Of a stretch of DNA of 64,000 bases, positions 1 to 10,592 are shown piece after piece. Within the stretch, counting starts at the first letter, position 1; the number at the start of each line of letters is the position of its first letter. The notes beneath the pieces were generated by a model, which saw only the letters and a list, made by a program, of their open reading frames with translations, did no database searches and was not told the DNA's origin. A program made the translations under genes and the position numbers. The stretch comes from CBDBEU01 sp965204565 (GTDB lineage Bacteria > Pseudomonadota > Alphaproteobacteria > Rhizobiales > TMED25). Location: positions 620,001-684,000 of the forward strand of contig CBDBEU010000005.1 in NCBI GenBank assembly GCA_965204565.1. Direction: 5' to 3'.

Positions 1-58
1 CTGGTTGGCCGGCGCACGAATTGTGCGCGGCAGAGCTCTTGAAGGGCATTTGCGGCAA

Positions 59-441
59 ATGGACGAGCACTACAAATATACACCATTGTCGGCAGTTTCG
101 ACTGGCCTGCGGTGACGTTGTCCGCGATGCGGGCGGGGGCGGCTGGTTTCCGGCTATTTGACGTTGGCACCGAGCTGCGGCTCGTGTGGACTCGACAATT
201 CGGTATTCGATCCGGCGATGGTCCGGTGGTTTTCATAATTCTGTTCGCTGGATTTCTTGTGGTCACGGCGGCGCTTATTGTCGAGGTGCGGTATCAGCCG
301 CCCTATGGGCTTCACTTCGTGATGTGGATGCCGATTGGCCTTATCTTGCCACTTTTTATGTTGCGCCCGTTCAAAGGTGTTCTGGTGGCGCGGCAATACA
401 AGCACAAGGCGGAAGAGGGTCGACTTGACGATTCGGACTGA
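59..441 (+). pseudogene. DUF983 family protein, broken by a stop and a frameshift
   Basis: DUF983 proteins are small membrane proteins with an N-terminal zinc ribbon, usually encoded between cytochrome c oxidase subunit III and SURF1. From the ATG at 59 the frame reads MDEHYKYTPLSAVSTGLR and then meets TGA at 113-115, where relatives have Gly; the zinc ribbon RCPRCGRGRL follows directly in the same frame, with a second pair CGSCGLD. Near 215 the homology moves by one base into the frame ending at 441, which carries SGDGPVVF, a membrane segment and the family's C-terminal RPFKGVLVARQYKHKAEEGRL. The gene therefore has one nonsense change (GGA to TGA fits) and one apparent single-base deletion. 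The next gene, SURF1, overlaps its 3' end, as in an oxidase assembly operon. The open part from 112 alone would lack the zinc ribbon, so I regard the gene as inactive unless these are sequence errors. Confidence 0.75.
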
Positions 442-1186
442 GCCGGTGGCGGGATTTAGGGCGCTGATCTGGCCGACATTGTCCGTGATTCCCGCCCTTG
501 CCATTCTCGTGGGACTTGGCGTGTGGCAACTAGAACGCAGGACTTGGAAGCACGAGCTGATTGAGCGCACGAGTGAACGCACTGAGGCGGAATCCGTGGC
601 ACTGCCGGCACCGTCCAGTTGGGCATCGCTCGATCTCGATCAATGGGAGTATCGGCCGGTTGATGTGCATGGCGTATTCGAGCATCACGCCGAAGCCCAC
701 GTCTACACGGTGCTTTCCGAGCCCAGGGGTGCGCTTGGCGGTACGGGATACTGGGTGTTCACGCCACTGCGGCTTGAAAGTGGCGAGGCAGTTTTCATCA
801 ATCGTGGATTTGTTCTAGAGGCGCTGAAAAGCCCGGCCAGTCGTGCACAGGGGCAGAGCCAAGGCGAAGTTGCCGTGAGCGGACTGTTGCGTAAATCCGA
901 ACCGATGAGCACCTTCGTTCCGCCGCCCGACACCAATGGCAATGTCTGGTATGCGCGCAATGTGGGAACGATGGTGGAAGCGCGCAAACTTGACGATGTA
1001 GCGCCGTTCTACATCGACGATGGAGTGCGGGCGGACAGTGCAATTCCACAAGGGGGCGAGACCCGGCTCAAGTTCGAAGATTCACATCTGGGTTACGCAG
1101 TGACCTGGTTTGGTCTTGCGGGCGCGCTTGTGGTTGTCTATCTGGCTTTTTGCCGGGTACGCGCCCGTCAGTCCCAGGAGCAATGA
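425..1186 (+). CDS. SURF1 family cytochrome c oxidase assembly protein
   Basis: SURF1 proteins help insert heme a into subunit I of aa3-type cytochrome c oxidase at the inner membrane. The protein has the family layout: an N-terminal membrane helix (residues about 12-32, followed by GVWQLERRTWKHELI), a long periplasmic region with VFINRGFV and WYARN, and a C-terminal helix around HLGYAVTWFGLAGALVVVYL. At 253 residues it has the usual length. I chose the TTG at 425 because a GGAAGAGGG sequence lies just upstream and the start overlaps the end of the DUF983 gene by 17 bases; a GTG at 446 is the alternative. The upstream methionine frame reaching back to 335 lies inside the DUF983 gene and is not credible. 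Confidence 0.9.
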   Translation: MTIRTEPVAGFRALIWPTLSVIPALAILVGLGVWQLERRTWKHELIERTSERTEAESVALPAPSSWASLDLDQWEYRPVDVHGVFEHHAEAHVYTVLSEPRGALGGTGYWVFTPLRLESGEAVFINRGFVLEALKSPASRAQGQSQGEVAVSGLLRKSEPMSTFVPPPDTNGNVWYARNVGTMVEARKLDDVAPFYIDDGVRADSAIPQGGETRLKFEDSHLGYAVTWFGLAGALVVVYLAFCRVRARQSQEQ

Positions 1187-1233
1187 TTGTTCAACCGGGC
1201 ATTGCGCCGGAAACCCGCTGGAATCAGGATTGA

Positions 1234-2643
1234 ATGAGATATCTGAGCACTAGAGGTGAAGCCCCGGTCCTTGAATTTGAGGACGTGCTTTTGGCGGGGC
1301 TGGCGAGCGACGGCGGCCTTTATGTGCCGGAAATCTATCATCAGTTCACAACAGACGAATTAGCCGGCCTGTCCGGAGCAAGCTATCAGGACATCGCTTT
1401 GGCGGTGATGCGGCCCTTTATCGGTGATAGTGTGGGCGCGGATGATCTTCGCGCCATGATCTCGCAAGCTTATGCCGGCTTCCGCCATCCTACGATCACG
1501 CCCCTGGTGCAATCGGCCAGCAATGAGTGGATCCTGGAGTTGCATCGCGGCCCGACGCTGGCGTTCAAAGATGTGGCTATGCAGCTTGTGGCGCGCTTGA
1601 TGGACCGTGCCCTAGAGCGCCGGGGTCAGCACGCGACGGTGGTGTGCGCAACATCGGGGGACACCGGCGGGGCAGCGGTCGCGGCATTTGCCGGGCGCCA
1701 GAGAACCGATCTTTTCGTGCTTCTGCCCAAGGGACGGGTGTCGGACGTTCAGCGCCGCATGATGACGACGTCGCAAGCGAACAATATTCATGCGCTCGAA
1801 ATCGACGGCACCTTTGATGACTGTCAATCGCTGGTGAAGGCGATGTTCAATGACCGGGCGGCGCGCGAGCGTTTGGCGCTGGCCGGTGTGAACTCGATCA
1901 ACTGGGCGCGGGTGATGGCGCAGACAGTCTACTACTTTGTCGCCGCGCTGGCGCTGGGTGCGCCGGCCAGAGACATCAGCTTCACCGTTCCGACGGGCAA
2001 TTTTGGCGACATTCTGGCCGGTTATGTCGCCAAGCAGATGGGGCTCGGGATCGACCAGCTGGTGGTTGCGACCAATGTCAATGATATCCTTGCGCGAACC
2101 CTGCAGGACGGCCGCCATCAAACAGGGTCGGTGACGCCGACATCCAGTCCTTCCATGGATATCCAGATTTCGAACAATTTCGAGCGCCTGATATTCGACC
2201 TGCTAGGCCGTGACGCAGAGGCTTTGCGCGGCTTGATGCTGAGGCTGGAACAATCGGGCGGTTATACTCTTGACCAAACAACACTTGATGCGCTCCGATG
2301 CGATTTCGACGCCGGCAGTGCCAATGAAGCCGAAACATCTGCAATGATCCGTGAGGTGTTTGATCAAACCGGCAGCATTATCGACCCGCATACCGCCGTT
2401 GGCATGTCGGTCGCCCGGGCGCGTGCGCCCTCCGGTTCACCAATGGTGGTTCTGGCAACCGCGCATGCGGCAAAGTTCCCCGACACAGTTTCTCGTGCAA
2501 TCGATGTCCGGCCTGAACTTCCGCAGGCTTTGAGCGATCTTCATCAACGGCGCGAGCACGTGGCTTCGCTGGTCAATGATGTTGACCAAGTCCTAACCGA
2601 AATCGGCAAGCGGGCGCGCATCAATGCCAGTGTACATTCATGA
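1234..2643 (+). CDS. thrC: Threonine synthase
   Basis: Converts O-phosphohomoserine to threonine, the last step of threonine synthesis, using pyridoxal phosphate. At 469 residues it matches the bacterial/fungal class of longer threonine synthases, which begin with MRYLSTRG. The PLP lysine is in GPTLAFKDVAMQ (about K112), and the phosphate-binding region is the ATSGDTGGAAV stretch. The stop codon overlaps the start of the following M16 peptidase (ATGA at 2640-2643), so the two are translationally coupled. Homoserine kinase, which makes its substrate, is encoded about 7 kb away on the other strand. Confidence 0.95.
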   Translation: MRYLSTRGEAPVLEFEDVLLAGLASDGGLYVPEIYHQFTTDELAGLSGASYQDIALAVMRPFIGDSVGADDLRAMISQAYAGFRHPTITPLVQSASNEWILELHRGPTLAFKDVAMQLVARLMDRALERRGQHATVVCATSGDTGGAAVAAFAGRQRTDLFVLLPKGRVSDVQRRMMTTSQANNIHALEIDGTFDDCQSLVKAMFNDRAARERLALAGVNSINWARVMAQTVYYFVAALALGAPARDISFTVPTGNFGDILAGYVAKQMGLGIDQLVVATNVNDILARTLQDGRHQTGSVTPTSSPSMDIQISNNFERLIFDLLGRDAEALRGLMLRLEQSGGYTLDQTTLDALRCDFDAGSANEAETSAMIREVFDQTGSIIDPHTAVGMSVARARAPSGSPMVVLATAHAAKFPDTVSRAIDVRPELPQALSDLHQRREHVASLVNDVDQVLTEIGKRARINASVHS

Positions 2644-3902
2644 GTGTGAGGCTCACAACGCTTGAGAGCGGTCTCAGAGTGGTGACCCATGAAATGCCGC
2701 ATCTGGAAACGGCATCTGTGGGTGTTTGGGTGGATGCCGGGGCGCGGCATGAAGCAGCGCACGAGCATGGCATTGCGCATCTTCTTGAACATATGGCGTT
2801 CAAGGGTACGCGGCGGCGCACGGCGCGCCAGATCGCGGAAGAAATCGAGTCCGTTGGCGGCGATCTAAATGCTGCAACCAGTCTGGAATCGACCGGGTAC
2901 TTCGCACGGGTCTTGAAGGAAGATGTGCGGCTTGCCGTCGATATTCTGGCCGATATCCTGCTTGATCCGGCTTTCGAGGAAGAAGAACTTGCACGCGAGA
3001 AGGATGTGATTGCTCAGGAGATTGCTGCGGTCAACGACATGCCTGACGATTTGGTATTCGACTTTGTTCAGGAGGCTGCCTTTCCAGAACAATCTCTCGG
3101 GCGGCCGATCCTAGGCACGGTGGAAACGCTTTCCAGCTTCACGCGCAAGGATCTGTTCTCCTACCGCAAGCACCATCACCGGCCCTCGGCCATGGTGGTG
3201 GGGGCGACGGGGGCGATAGAACATGACGAGGTGGTGGCCCAGTGCCGCGAGCTGTTTGCCGTGCCGGAAGGCGGTTCGGCGAGTGAGCCGCCTTCGGCGC
3301 AATATGTAGGCGGCGAGCGGCGCAACGAACGCTCGCTTGAGCAGGTTCATTTGGTGTTCGCGTTTGAGGGCGCGTCCTATTACGACAGGGATGTGTATGC
3401 ATCGCGGGTCTTTGCCAACGCGCTTGGCGGCGGGATGTCGTCGAGGTTGTTTCAGAGCATTCGCGAAGAGCGGGGGCTCGCCTATTCGATCTTCGCATTT
3501 GTTGCGTCATACCGTGATAGCGGGTTGTTTGGAATCTACTCGGCGGCCGCGCCGGAACGCGTCGATGAACTGGCCGCGGCGACTGCGCTGGAACTGGCAA
3601 ATGCCGCCGCGTCACTCAATGAGGTTGAGGTCGCGCGGGCACGGGTGCAGATTAAATCGGGCCTGATGATGGGGCTGGAAAGTTCGAGCTTGAGACTGGA
3701 GCAGATTACGCGTCAGGTTGCCGCTTTCGGCAGGGTTCTGACCACCGAGGAGATCGTGAACGAAATCAACAAGATTGATGCGGCGGCGGTCAGCGAGTTC
3801 GCGGGACGATTGTTGAAGCGCTCTGCACTGTCAGTTGGTGCAATTGGTCCGCTGAGCGGACTTGCAAACCACTCGCGCCTCGCCGAAAGTTTCGTCAAGT
3901 AA
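2640..3902 (+). CDS. M16 family zinc metallopeptidase (processing-peptidase-like)
   Basis: Member of the M16 (pitrilysin / mitochondrial processing peptidase) family. The inverted zinc motif HLLEH is at residues 47-51, followed by the family's MAFKGT, and a conserved downstream glutamate lies in the VIAQEI region near residue 127, so the active site looks complete. The 420-residue length fits single-chain proteobacterial members related to the mitochondrial beta subunit; their substrates are poorly defined. The second half holds the inactive pseudo-repeat with the LGGGMSSRLFQSIREERGLAYS signature split across it. It overlaps thrC by four bases and precedes a GNAT gene, an arrangement seen in other rhizobia. 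Confidence 0.92.
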   Translation: MSVRLTTLESGLRVVTHEMPHLETASVGVWVDAGARHEAAHEHGIAHLLEHMAFKGTRRRTARQIAEEIESVGGDLNAATSLESTGYFARVLKEDVRLAVDILADILLDPAFEEEELAREKDVIAQEIAAVNDMPDDLVFDFVQEAAFPEQSLGRPILGTVETLSSFTRKDLFSYRKHHHRPSAMVVGATGAIEHDEVVAQCRELFAVPEGGSASEPPSAQYVGGERRNERSLEQVHLVFAFEGASYYDRDVYASRVFANALGGGMSSRLFQSIREERGLAYSIFAFVASYRDSGLFGIYSAAAPERVDELAAATALELANAAASLNEVEVARARVQIKSGLMMGLESSSLRLEQITRQVAAFGRVLTTEEIVNEINKIDAAAVSEFAGRLLKRSALSVGAIGPLSGLANHSRLAESFVK

Positions 3903-3927
3903 GGTCACAGAGTCCTTATAAGGGAGG

Positions 3928-4521
3928 ATGGGTATGGCGTTTTTGCGCCCATCAAGTCTGCTTGACAGCGGTCAAACGGTATATGGCGGTGAGGTAATGC
4001 TGCGCGCGCCGCAAATGGCAGACTATCAGGCGTGGGCCGAGGTGCGGACGGAAAGCCGCGCATTTCTCACCCCCTGGGAGCCGATATGGAGCCGTGATGA
4101 ACTCACCCGCGTGGCATTTCGCCGCCGATTGAAGCATTATGCGCGCGACATGCGCGAAGACCACGCCTATCCGTTCTTCATTTTCCGCTCCAGTGATGAC
4201 GCGATGCTCGGCGGTGTCACAGTCAGCAATATTCGCCGCGGTGTCGCCCAGTCGGGCGCTATTGGCTACTGGATCGGGAGATCGCATGCGCGTTCTGGCA
4301 ACATGGCAGCGGCATTGAATGCGCTGATCCCATTTGTTTTCGACACGCTCGGATTGCATCGCATTGAGGCTGCGTGTTTGCCGCACAATGCGGCGTCGAT
4401 TGGTCTTTTGACGAAATGCGGGTTTGAACGCGAAGGTTACGCGCGCCGTTATCTCAGGATTAACGGTGCGTGGCAGGACCATGTGCTATTTGCACTTCTG
4501 TCGGAGGATGCAAAGCGCTAA
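3928..4521 (+). CDS. GNAT N-acetyltransferase, RimJ-like
   Basis: A 197-residue acetyltransferase of the RimJ/RimL branch, which acetylates N-terminal amino groups of ribosomal proteins or other substrates from acetyl-CoA. Family marks are LRAPQMADYQAWAEVR near the N-terminus, the beta-strand GAIGYWIG, an acetyl-CoA loop region ARSGNMAAAL, and the RimJ-type C-terminal stretch LHRIEAACLPHNAASIGLLTKCGFEREGYARRYLRING. The start at 3928 follows AGGGAGG (about 3921-3927), which is very close to the ATG; the second ATG at 3934 gives better spacing and may be the true start. It lies 25 bases after the M16 peptidase. The exact substrate cannot be read from sequence. Confidence 0.85.
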   Translation: MGMAFLRPSSLLDSGQTVYGGEVMLRAPQMADYQAWAEVRTESRAFLTPWEPIWSRDELTRVAFRRRLKHYARDMREDHAYPFFIFRSSDDAMLGGVTVSNIRRGVAQSGAIGYWIGRSHARSGNMAAALNALIPFVFDTLGLHRIEAACLPHNAASIGLLTKCGFEREGYARRYLRINGAWQDHVLFALLSEDAKR

Positions 4522-4538
4522 ACGGCTCGAAGAATTTC

Positions 4539-7445
4539 ATGGATGACCCGGTTGGCCAACATGACCCCAGCTCTTGGCTGGAGCGCGTGCGAGAGCGTTG
4601 CGCAAGGGTTCTTACCCTGGGGGCAGTGTTTGCAGCGCTGTGCGGCCCATTGCCGGTTACTGCGCAGGATGCTCTCGTCGTCAATGCCGGCAGTGAGCAT
4701 TTGTCTCTTGCTGATGTCATTGCCGTTTATGAGGTCGATGGCCATACATTAAGTCTTGGCGGACAAGACGGTCAGCCGGTCATTGAGGCCGAAGCGACCC
4801 CGGGAAATGTTGATCCGGGCTGGTTATCCTTCACGCTCACCAATGAAAGCGGCAAATCACTGACCCGATTGCTGGTGGTCGAGAATACGGGGGGTGCGGA
4901 TTCAGGTCTTTTCGACCCAGTTCTGGCCGGTCCGCGTTTGATCTCGGTGCGCTCTGATGGGGGCGATACCCTCACCCGGCGTGAATCCGGCCGTCTGGAT
5001 ATATTCGAACTTGAGCTTGCGGCGGGTGAAACGGTGACTTTTGTGGCCGAATCCGCAGGACCAGCGCCGCGGTTGCTGGCGTTGTGGGAGCCGGATGCCT
5101 ATTCCACAGCCCGTTGGGCATTGTCGTTCTTCTACGGCCTGCTGGTTGGCATTGTCGGGCTTTTGGCAATCTTTCTGACCTCTCTTTATGTGGTGCGGCG
5201 GCGATTGATGTATCCGGCAGCGGCATTGGTCGGCTGGACGGCTCTGGCGATTCTGGCAGCTGATTTTGGTCTTTGGGAACGCGGTCTTGGCGCCTGGCCG
5301 GCAAGTGCTGGCGCACTGCGAGCCGGTGCTGAGGCGTTGTTCGCAGGAGCTGCGGCGTTCCTGATTTACGCTTTCCTGGAGCTGCGGGGACGCCATCGCC
5401 GCATGAGCAAGGCCATTGTTGGCCTGATTGCGCTCGCGGCGGTGACGATGCTGATTGCGCTCTTGTTTCCAGGGCTTGCCGCTAGTGTGGCGCGTGGGCT
5501 GACGATCATCATTGCTCTGGTTGGTGTTGGCGTCATTGGCTACTTCCTCACCAAGAAGTCTGCGCGGGCATTGGCTCTGTTGCCGGCCTGGATCGTGTTT
5601 ACCCTGTTTACTGTGCTGGCGAGCCTTGTTATTGCAGGCGTCTTGCCAAGCGACATCGCCCGGCCGGTCCATGTCGCAGCCCTAGGTTTGGTGGTGATGA
5701 TCATCGCCTTTACCGTCATGCAATATGCTTTCGACGGCGATGTGGCGTCAGATACCAATGCACGCGAGTTGGCGCTCAAGGCGGTGGCGTTTGCCGCATC
5801 GGAGATCATTCTTTGGGACTGGCGGGTTTCCGAAGAAGCGATCTCGGTTGGCAATGAACTTGAGGCGGCACTGGGGGTTGCGCGGGAATCGCTCAATGGT
5901 GAGCAGCAAAAATGGCTCGATCAAGTGCATCCGCTCGATCGCGACCGCTTCATTCAGGTCGCCAATTCTGCTGTTTCAGACAGTGAGGGGGCAATCGATA
6001 CCGAATTGCGGTTGCGCACCAGCGCGGGGGGGCAGCGGTGGTATCGCTTGCGTGCACGGCCGGTAGCGCGTGAGGGAAAGACGGCAACACGGTTTGTCGG
6101 CTCGCTTGAGGACGTGACGGCGCTCAAGGTCAGCCGAGATCGGTTGCTGCGTGATGCAGTGCACGATTCACTCACCGGTCTTCCAAACAGGGCTCTGTTC
6201 GTTGATCGGCTGTCGCGCGCGGTGGCGAGGGTGGACAGTCACGGCGGCCGAGAGCCCAGCGTGTTCGTGATCGATGTAGACCGCTTCAAGAACGTCAATG
6301 ATGGCTTCGGTCATGCGGTGGGTGACAGCATCCTGACGGTGATTGCACAGCGCATGTCGGCAATGGTGGACGACGCTGATACTCTGGCACGAATTCAGGG
6401 CGATCAGCTTGCCGCCGTGATCGTGTCGGCGACGCGCGCCGATGCAGCAGCCGCCATCGCCAGTGATCTTGGACAAGCGCTCAAGAAGCCGATCTTTGTC
6501 GGTGAGCAGGAGGTCTTACTGACGGGAAGTATCGGCATCGTCAGCTACGATCGCCAGCGCCATGACAGCGCCAACGATCTGATGCGCGAAGCCGAACTTG
6601 CGATGGTCCACGCCAAGACAAATGGCGGGGACCGGGTTGAAGTGTTCAAACCGGGCATGCAATCGGTGAGGACCGACCGCCTCACGATCGAATCCGATCT
6701 GCGGCGTGCTCTGGAGCGGTCCGAAATCCAGTTGTTGTATCAACCGATCGTTTCACTGACCGAGGAGCGGGTTGCGGGTTTTGAAGCGCTGATGCGTTGG
6801 TATCACCCCGAACAGGGTGAACTTGTGCCGGACGACTTCATCGATATTGCCGAAGAGACCGGCTTGATTGTTGAGTTCGGCTATTTCGCGCTCGATTCTG
6901 CCGCCCGCCAGTTGGTGCTGTGGCATGGGACATTCTCGGACGCGCCAGACCTGTTTGTCAGTGTCAATGTATCGAGCCGTCAGATTTTCAGACAGGATCT
7001 GATGCGCGATGTGCGCCTTGTGACCACGCGCTCTGCCGTGCCGCCCGGTACAATCAAGCTTGCGATCACCGAATCACTGGTGATGGAAAACCCGGAACTG
7101 GCCGCTTATGTGCTGGAACGGCTGCGGGCCATCGGTGCAAGTTTGGCGCTGGATGACTTTGGTACAGGTTATTCGGCTCTTTCCTATCTCCAGAGATTCC
7201 CATTCGACACGGTCAAGGTCGACAAGTCGCTGATCACCGGCGGTCAGGACAATGCACCGGTGATCGTCAAATCTATCGTCAATATGGCGCATGATCTGGG
7301 GATGGAAGTGGTCGCGGAGGGGGTGGAGAGCTCAGACGATGTTGAGTATCTCAAAGGGATTGGCTGCGAATTCGGGCAGGGTTACCATTTCGCGCCGCCA
7401 CTGGGGGTGGATGATGCGACCAAGTACCTAGCTGAATGGCGCTAA
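4539..7445 (+). CDS. Membrane sensor with degenerate GGDEF and intact EAL domain
   Basis: Probable cyclic-di-GMP phosphodiesterase. From the start at 4539 (968 residues) the order is: a signal peptide ending near TAQDALV, an exported sensor region, seven or so membrane helices (about residues 195-405, 7TM-DISM-like), a PAS-like segment (WDWRVSEE ... [12 protein letters not shown]), a GGDEF domain beginning [12 protein letters not shown], and a C-terminal EAL domain. The GGDEF signature is degraded to RIQGDQLA, so cyclase activity is unlikely. The EAL domain keeps FEALMRW, the DDFGTGYS loop and VAEGVE, so hydrolysis of c-di-GMP is likely. A longer frame from 4470 overlaps the GNAT gene; I prefer the ATG at 4539, 17 bases past the GNAT stop. 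The signal sensed is unknown. Confidence 0.88.
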   Translation: MDDPVGQHDPSSWLERVRERCARVLTLGAVFAALCGPLPVTAQDALVVNAGSEHLSLADVIAVYEVDGHTLSLGGQDGQPVIEAEATPGNVDPGWLSFTLTNESGKSLTRLLVVENTGGADSGLFDPVLAGPRLISVRSDGGDTLTRRESGRLDIFELELAAGETVTFVAESAGPAPRLLALWEPDAYSTARWALSFFYGLLVGIVGLLAIFLTSLYVVRRRLMYPAAALVGWTALAILAADFGLWERGLGAWPASAGALRAGAEALFAGAAAFLIYAFLELRGRHRRMSKAIVGLIALAAVTMLIALLFPGLAASVARGLTIIIALVGVGVIGYFLTKKSARALALLPAWIVFTLFTVLASLVIAGVLPSDIARPVHVAALGLVVMIIAFTVMQYAFDGDVASDTNARELALKAVAFAASEIILWDWRVSEEAISVGNELEAALGVARESLNGEQQKWLDQVHPLDRDRFIQVANSAVSDSEGAIDTELRLRTSAGGQRWYRLRARPVAREGKTATRFVGSLEDVTALKVSRDRLLRDAVHDSLTGLPNRALFVDRLSRAVARVDSHGGREPSVFVIDVDRFKNVNDGFGHAVGDSILTVIAQRMSAMVDDADTLARIQGDQLAAVIVSATRADAAAAIASDLGQALKKPIFVGEQEVLLTGSIGIVSYDRQRHDSANDLMREAELAMVHAKTNGGDRVEVFKPGMQSVRTDRLTIESDLRRALERSEIQLLYQPIVSLTEERVAGFEALMRWYHPEQGELVPDDFIDIAEETGLIVEFGYFALDSAARQLVLWHGTFSDAPDLFVSVNVSSRQIFRQDLMRDVRLVTTRSAVPPGTIKLAITESLVMENPELAAYVLERLRAIGASLALDDFGTGYSALSYLQRFPFDTVKVDKSLITGGQDNAPVIVKSIVNMAHDLGMEVVAEGVESSDDVEYLKGIGCEFGQGYHFAPPLGVDDATKYLAEWR

Positions 7446-8047
7446 GCGTGCCCCGCGCTTGTGACCAATACGCACGGGTCGACACCGATCTTGGCTAACG
7501 CGCGGTCATATTTATTATCAAAATCGGGGTCAAAAACCAGTTCAGGATCGGCCTCGCAGTGAAGCCAGCCATTGGCCTGAATTTCGGAATCCAATTGTCC
7601 GGCGCCCCATCCTGAATATCCAAGAGCGAGCATGGCGCGATCGGGACCGTGGCCTGTGGCAATTGCCTTGAGAATGTCGATCGTGGCTGTCAGCGCAATG
7701 CCGTGGTCCATCTCCAGGGTTGAAGACTCGGCATGATAGTCGGTCGAGTGCAGCACAAATCCGCGTGCGGTTTCGACCGGGCCGCCCAGATAGATGGGAA
7801 ATCGATCAGGTTTGGTTGCGGTGTTGTCGCCGCTTTCCTCAATCCCCAGCTGTTCGAGCAATTCAGGAAAGGAGATATGTCCAGCATGCTTGTTAACAAC
7901 GATTCCCATCGCGCCGTCGGCGGAATGGCTACAGAGATAAATAACCGTGCGGGCAAATCTTTGATCACCCATGGTTGGCATCGCGATCAGCATTTGGCCG
8001 TCGAGATAACCGTCACCAAGTGATGTCATTTCGGGCGTATGCTCCAT
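7442..8047 (-). CDS. YqgE/AlgH family protein (DUF179)
   Basis: A 201-residue member of the YqgE family, a soluble fold of unknown biochemical role found in most proteobacteria. Family marks are the N-terminal [28 protein letters not shown], then GAMGIVVNK, the YLGGPVE motif and [11 protein letters not shown]. The frame stays open for another 133 codons upstream, but the methionine at 8047 (MEHTPEM) matches the family's usual start and leaves room for a divergent promoter before the next gene at 8174. It converges with the EAL gene, overlapping it by four bases at 7442-7445. Confidence 0.92.
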   Translation of the reverse strand: MEHTPEMTSLGDGYLDGQMLIAMPTMGDQRFARTVIYLCSHSADGAMGIVVNKHAGHISFPELLEQLGIEESGDNTATKPDRFPIYLGGPVETARGFVLHSTDYHAESSTLEMDHGIALTATIDILKAIATGHGPDRAMLALGYSGWGAGQLDSEIQANGWLHCEADPELVFDPDFDNKYDRALAKIGVDPCVLVTSAGHA

Positions 8048-8173
8048 GGGTTGAAGATATCCGCTCTGGGGACACCGGACAATTGACAAGCGTGGTTTGT
8101 CGTCACGCAGGTTTGACGGGTATGTGACGTGGTGTCCACTGGTTCGAAGCGAGATGTAGAATATTGTGCGGGG

Positions 8174-9034
8174 ATGACAGTCCGATTTTATAAAATGGCG
8201 TTGGCCGCCATTTGTCTTTTTGTTTTTGCCGCTGCATCGGTCGGCCTTGGGCCGGCAGCGTCGGCTGAATCGGGCTTCGGTGCTTGGGTGAGCGGTCATG
8301 CCTCGCGCGTGCGCCTTGTCGTGGGGCCGAAGCTGGCGCCGGGTGAATACCTTGCTGGCGTTCAGATTGAGCTCGACCGTGGTTGGCACACATATTGGCG
8401 AAATCCAGGGAATTCCGGGGTTCCTCCGCGCTTTGATTGGTCGCAATCAAACAATGTGGCCAACACACTCATTGAGTGGCCAGCTCCCAGCAGCATTTCC
8501 GACGTGTTTGGAACTTCCATTGGATATTGGGACGAAGTGGTGTTTCTGGTTTTAGTGAAGACCGAGAACATGGCCGATCAAACGACGCTGCGCTTGACGC
8601 TCGACTATGCGGTGTGCCGGGAAATCTGCGTGCCACTGAGTGCGGAACTGTCAACGGAACTGGATGCTGGTGATGCGCCCTCGGTTCGCGCCAGTGCATT
8701 GGTCGATTACTATCACCAGCTGGTGCCGCGGCGTCAGCGCCCGAGTGATGAACTCGAACCGGCAATCGAGCGTGCATCAAGCCGGCGCGATGGTGATCGG
8801 GTGGTGTTGGTTGTCGAGGCAAGGAGTACCACTCCGGCGGAAGTATATGTCGAGGGGCCTTCCCGGTTCTTTTTCCCGCCGACAATCGGTGTTGCTGATG
8901 GCGGCAAGGGCAGGGCACGGTTTGTCATTGAAGTGGATGGTGCCAAAACTCCAGGTGACCTTGCCGGTGCGGAATTGACAGCAACGCTGGTTTCCGCACG
9001 TGGTGCGGTCGAGCATTCCTGGACCGTGGAATAG
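8174..9034 (+). CDS. Exported DsbD N-terminal (alpha) domain-like protein
   Basis: A secreted protein resembling the periplasmic alpha domain of the thiol:disulfide transporter DsbD. An N-terminal signal peptide ([25 protein letters not shown]) is followed by an immunoglobulin-like domain with [17 protein letters not shown], and the redox-like cysteine pair in CREICVP, which marks this family. No membrane channel or thioredoxin domain follows, so it is a stand-alone alpha-like domain of 286 residues. I placed the start at ATG 8174; an earlier GTG at 8129 gives an unlikely 15-residue extension. It diverges from yqgE. Likely a periplasmic redox partner, but the partner is not encoded nearby. 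Confidence 0.8.
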   Translation: MTVRFYKMALAAICLFVFAAASVGLGPAASAESGFGAWVSGHASRVRLVVGPKLAPGEYLAGVQIELDRGWHTYWRNPGNSGVPPRFDWSQSNNVANTLIEWPAPSSISDVFGTSIGYWDEVVFLVLVKTENMADQTTLRLTLDYAVCREICVPLSAELSTELDAGDAPSVRASALVDYYHQLVPRRQRPSDELEPAIERASSRRDGDRVVLVVEARSTTPAEVYVEGPSRFFFPPTIGVADGGKGRARFVIEVDGAKTPGDLAGAELTATLVSARGAVEHSWTVE

Positions 9035-9172
9035 TCGCAATTGATGCTGCGCAAAGTCCGGTATTGAATGAACGGGCTGAATTGACCCAGCCAAGGCGGT
9101 GATCGGGTCATGTCGCGGTGACAGGATCTGCTTCATTTCGTGAGAGCGATCACTTGCCCGGCACGAACGAGA

Positions 9173-9628
9173 TCATTGATACGGTTCCATGCCGGCACGT
9201 GCGAGTTCATCGGCGCGCTCGTTACCGGCGTTGCCCGCATGGCCTTTGGTCCAGCACCATTCGATTTGATGAACGGAGCGCACCTCGTCCAGCTGCTGCC
9301 ACAAATCGACATTCTTGACCGGTTTTTTGCCGGCAGTGCGCCATCCATTGTGTCGCCATTTCTCTATCCAGGACGTGATGCCATCTCGCAAATAGACCGA
9401 ATCCGTATGTAGCCTTACCCGTGCCGGGCGCTTGAGTGCTTCCAGGGCCTTGATCGCGGCGGTCAGTTCCATTCGGTTATTGGTGGTCTCGGCCTCTCCG
9501 CCACACAGCTCGCGTGTATGGCCGCCGGCTTCCAGAACCACACCCCAGCCGCCAGGGCCGGGATTGCCCGAGCAAGCGCCGTCGGTATGGATCTCGACGG
9601 TGTGTCCGGCGGGTTTATGCGTGCACAT
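9173..9628 (-). CDS. rnhA: Ribonuclease HI
   Basis: Cleaves the RNA strand of RNA:DNA hybrids. All four catalytic acids of the family are visible: D in [16 protein letters not shown] in [11 protein letters not shown] in [11 protein letters not shown], and the last D in NERADELAR. The 151-residue length from the methionine at 9628 fits the family; the extra nine residues of the longer frame are probably not translated. The gene start overlaps the end of thrB by 14 bases, an order (ispH-thrB-rnhA) common in alphaproteobacteria. Confidence 0.94.
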   Translation of the reverse strand: MCTHKPAGHTVEIHTDGACSGNPGPGGWGVVLEAGGHTRELCGGEAETTNNRMELTAAIKALEALKRPARVRLHTDSVYLRDGITSWIEKWRHNGWRTAGKKPVKNVDLWQQLDEVRSVHQIEWCWTKGHAGNAGNERADELARAGMEPYQ

Positions 9629-10586
9629 CCAGCCCATACCCCGCAGCTGACACAACCGAACGATGGAAGCGTAATTTACGCAGATATTCGGAAGGATCTT
9701 TAGGTTTCACCAGTGCGGCAGCCGGCGTGTTGAGCCAGTCATAGAGCCGGGTCAGCAAAAAGCGCAGCGATGCGCCGCGCGCGAGCATCGGCAGTGCCGC
9801 GTATTCCTCGGCAACCAGCGGGCGCACGCTTTCATAGGCATGGAGCATCTGGCGCGCCTTGGTGATGTTGAAGGCACCATCTGCTTCAAAGCACCAAGCA
9901 TTCAGACAGATCGCAATATCGTAGGCATAGGCGTCCTGGCAGGCGAAATAAAAATCAATGAGGCCGTAGATCTCCTCGCCAATGAAAAATACGTTGTCGG
10001 GAAATAAATCGGCATGGATCACCCCGATGGGCAGGTCGGTATGCCAGTTTGATGCCAAGGCATCGAGCTCGGCGGCAATCTCATCACCAAGGCCGGGTGA
10101 AACACTGTTGGCTGATGATGCGGTGGCGCGGGCAAGTTCGGCCCAGGCCGAGGGACCAAGCGCATTGTCACGCCGTAGTGAGAAATCCGCGCCGGCCTGA
10201 TGAAGGAAGGCCAATGAGGCACCAAGCGCACGGCAATGAACCGGGCCTGGCCGGCGCACCCAGATACCCTCAAGATAGCTTACGAGGGCGGCAGGTTTGC
10301 CTGCGAGTTCACCAAGAACTTCGCCATCGTTTGTGCGAATGGGAATTGGGCAGGCAATCTTGCGCATCGCCAGATGCTCTAGAAGGCCTAGGAAGAAGGG
10401 CAGATCTGCGGGCTCTACACGGCGCTCATATAGAGTGAGAATGTAACTGCCAGTGTCTGTATGAACGAGATAGTTGGTGTTCTCCACGCCTTCGGCGATA
10501 CCCTTGAAGGATCGCAGGGCGCCGACCTCATAGCGCGCCAGAAACGCAATGAGCTGTTCATCACTGACCTCGGTGTAGACAGCCAT
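9615..10586 (-). CDS. thrB: Homoserine kinase, aminoglycoside-phosphotransferase fold
   Basis: Phosphorylates homoserine to O-phosphohomoserine, feeding threonine synthase. This is the ThrB class with the aminoglycoside phosphotransferase/choline kinase fold, not the GHMP class. The catalytic loop is [13 protein letters not shown] (H-x-D-x4-N) and the metal-binding aspartate is in [10 protein letters not shown]. The 323-residue length and the N-terminal [16 protein letters not shown] are typical of alphaproteobacterial members. It lies six bases downstream of ispH and overlaps rnhA, so the three form one transcript. Confidence 0.94.
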   Translation of the reverse strand: MAVYTEVSDEQLIAFLARYEVGALRSFKGIAEGVENTNYLVHTDTGSYILTLYERRVEPADLPFFLGLLEHLAMRKIACPIPIRTNDGEVLGELAGKPAALVSYLEGIWVRRPGPVHCRALGASLAFLHQAGADFSLRRDNALGPSAWAELARATASSANSVSPGLGDEIAAELDALASNWHTDLPIGVIHADLFPDNVFFIGEEIYGLIDFYFACQDAYAYDIAICLNAWCFEADGAFNITKARQMLHAYESVRPLVAEEYAALPMLARGASLRFLLTRLYDWLNTPAAALVKPKDPSEYLRKLRFHRSVVSAAGYGLDVHA

Positions 10587-10592
10587 GCCCCG

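Noticed and set aside
4902..5672. Long open frames on the strand opposite to the EAL gene, and likewise opposite to smc (21726-22595)
   Set aside because: They are antisense shadows in GC-rich coding sequence, with low-complexity Arg/Ser/Pro composition and no family resemblance.
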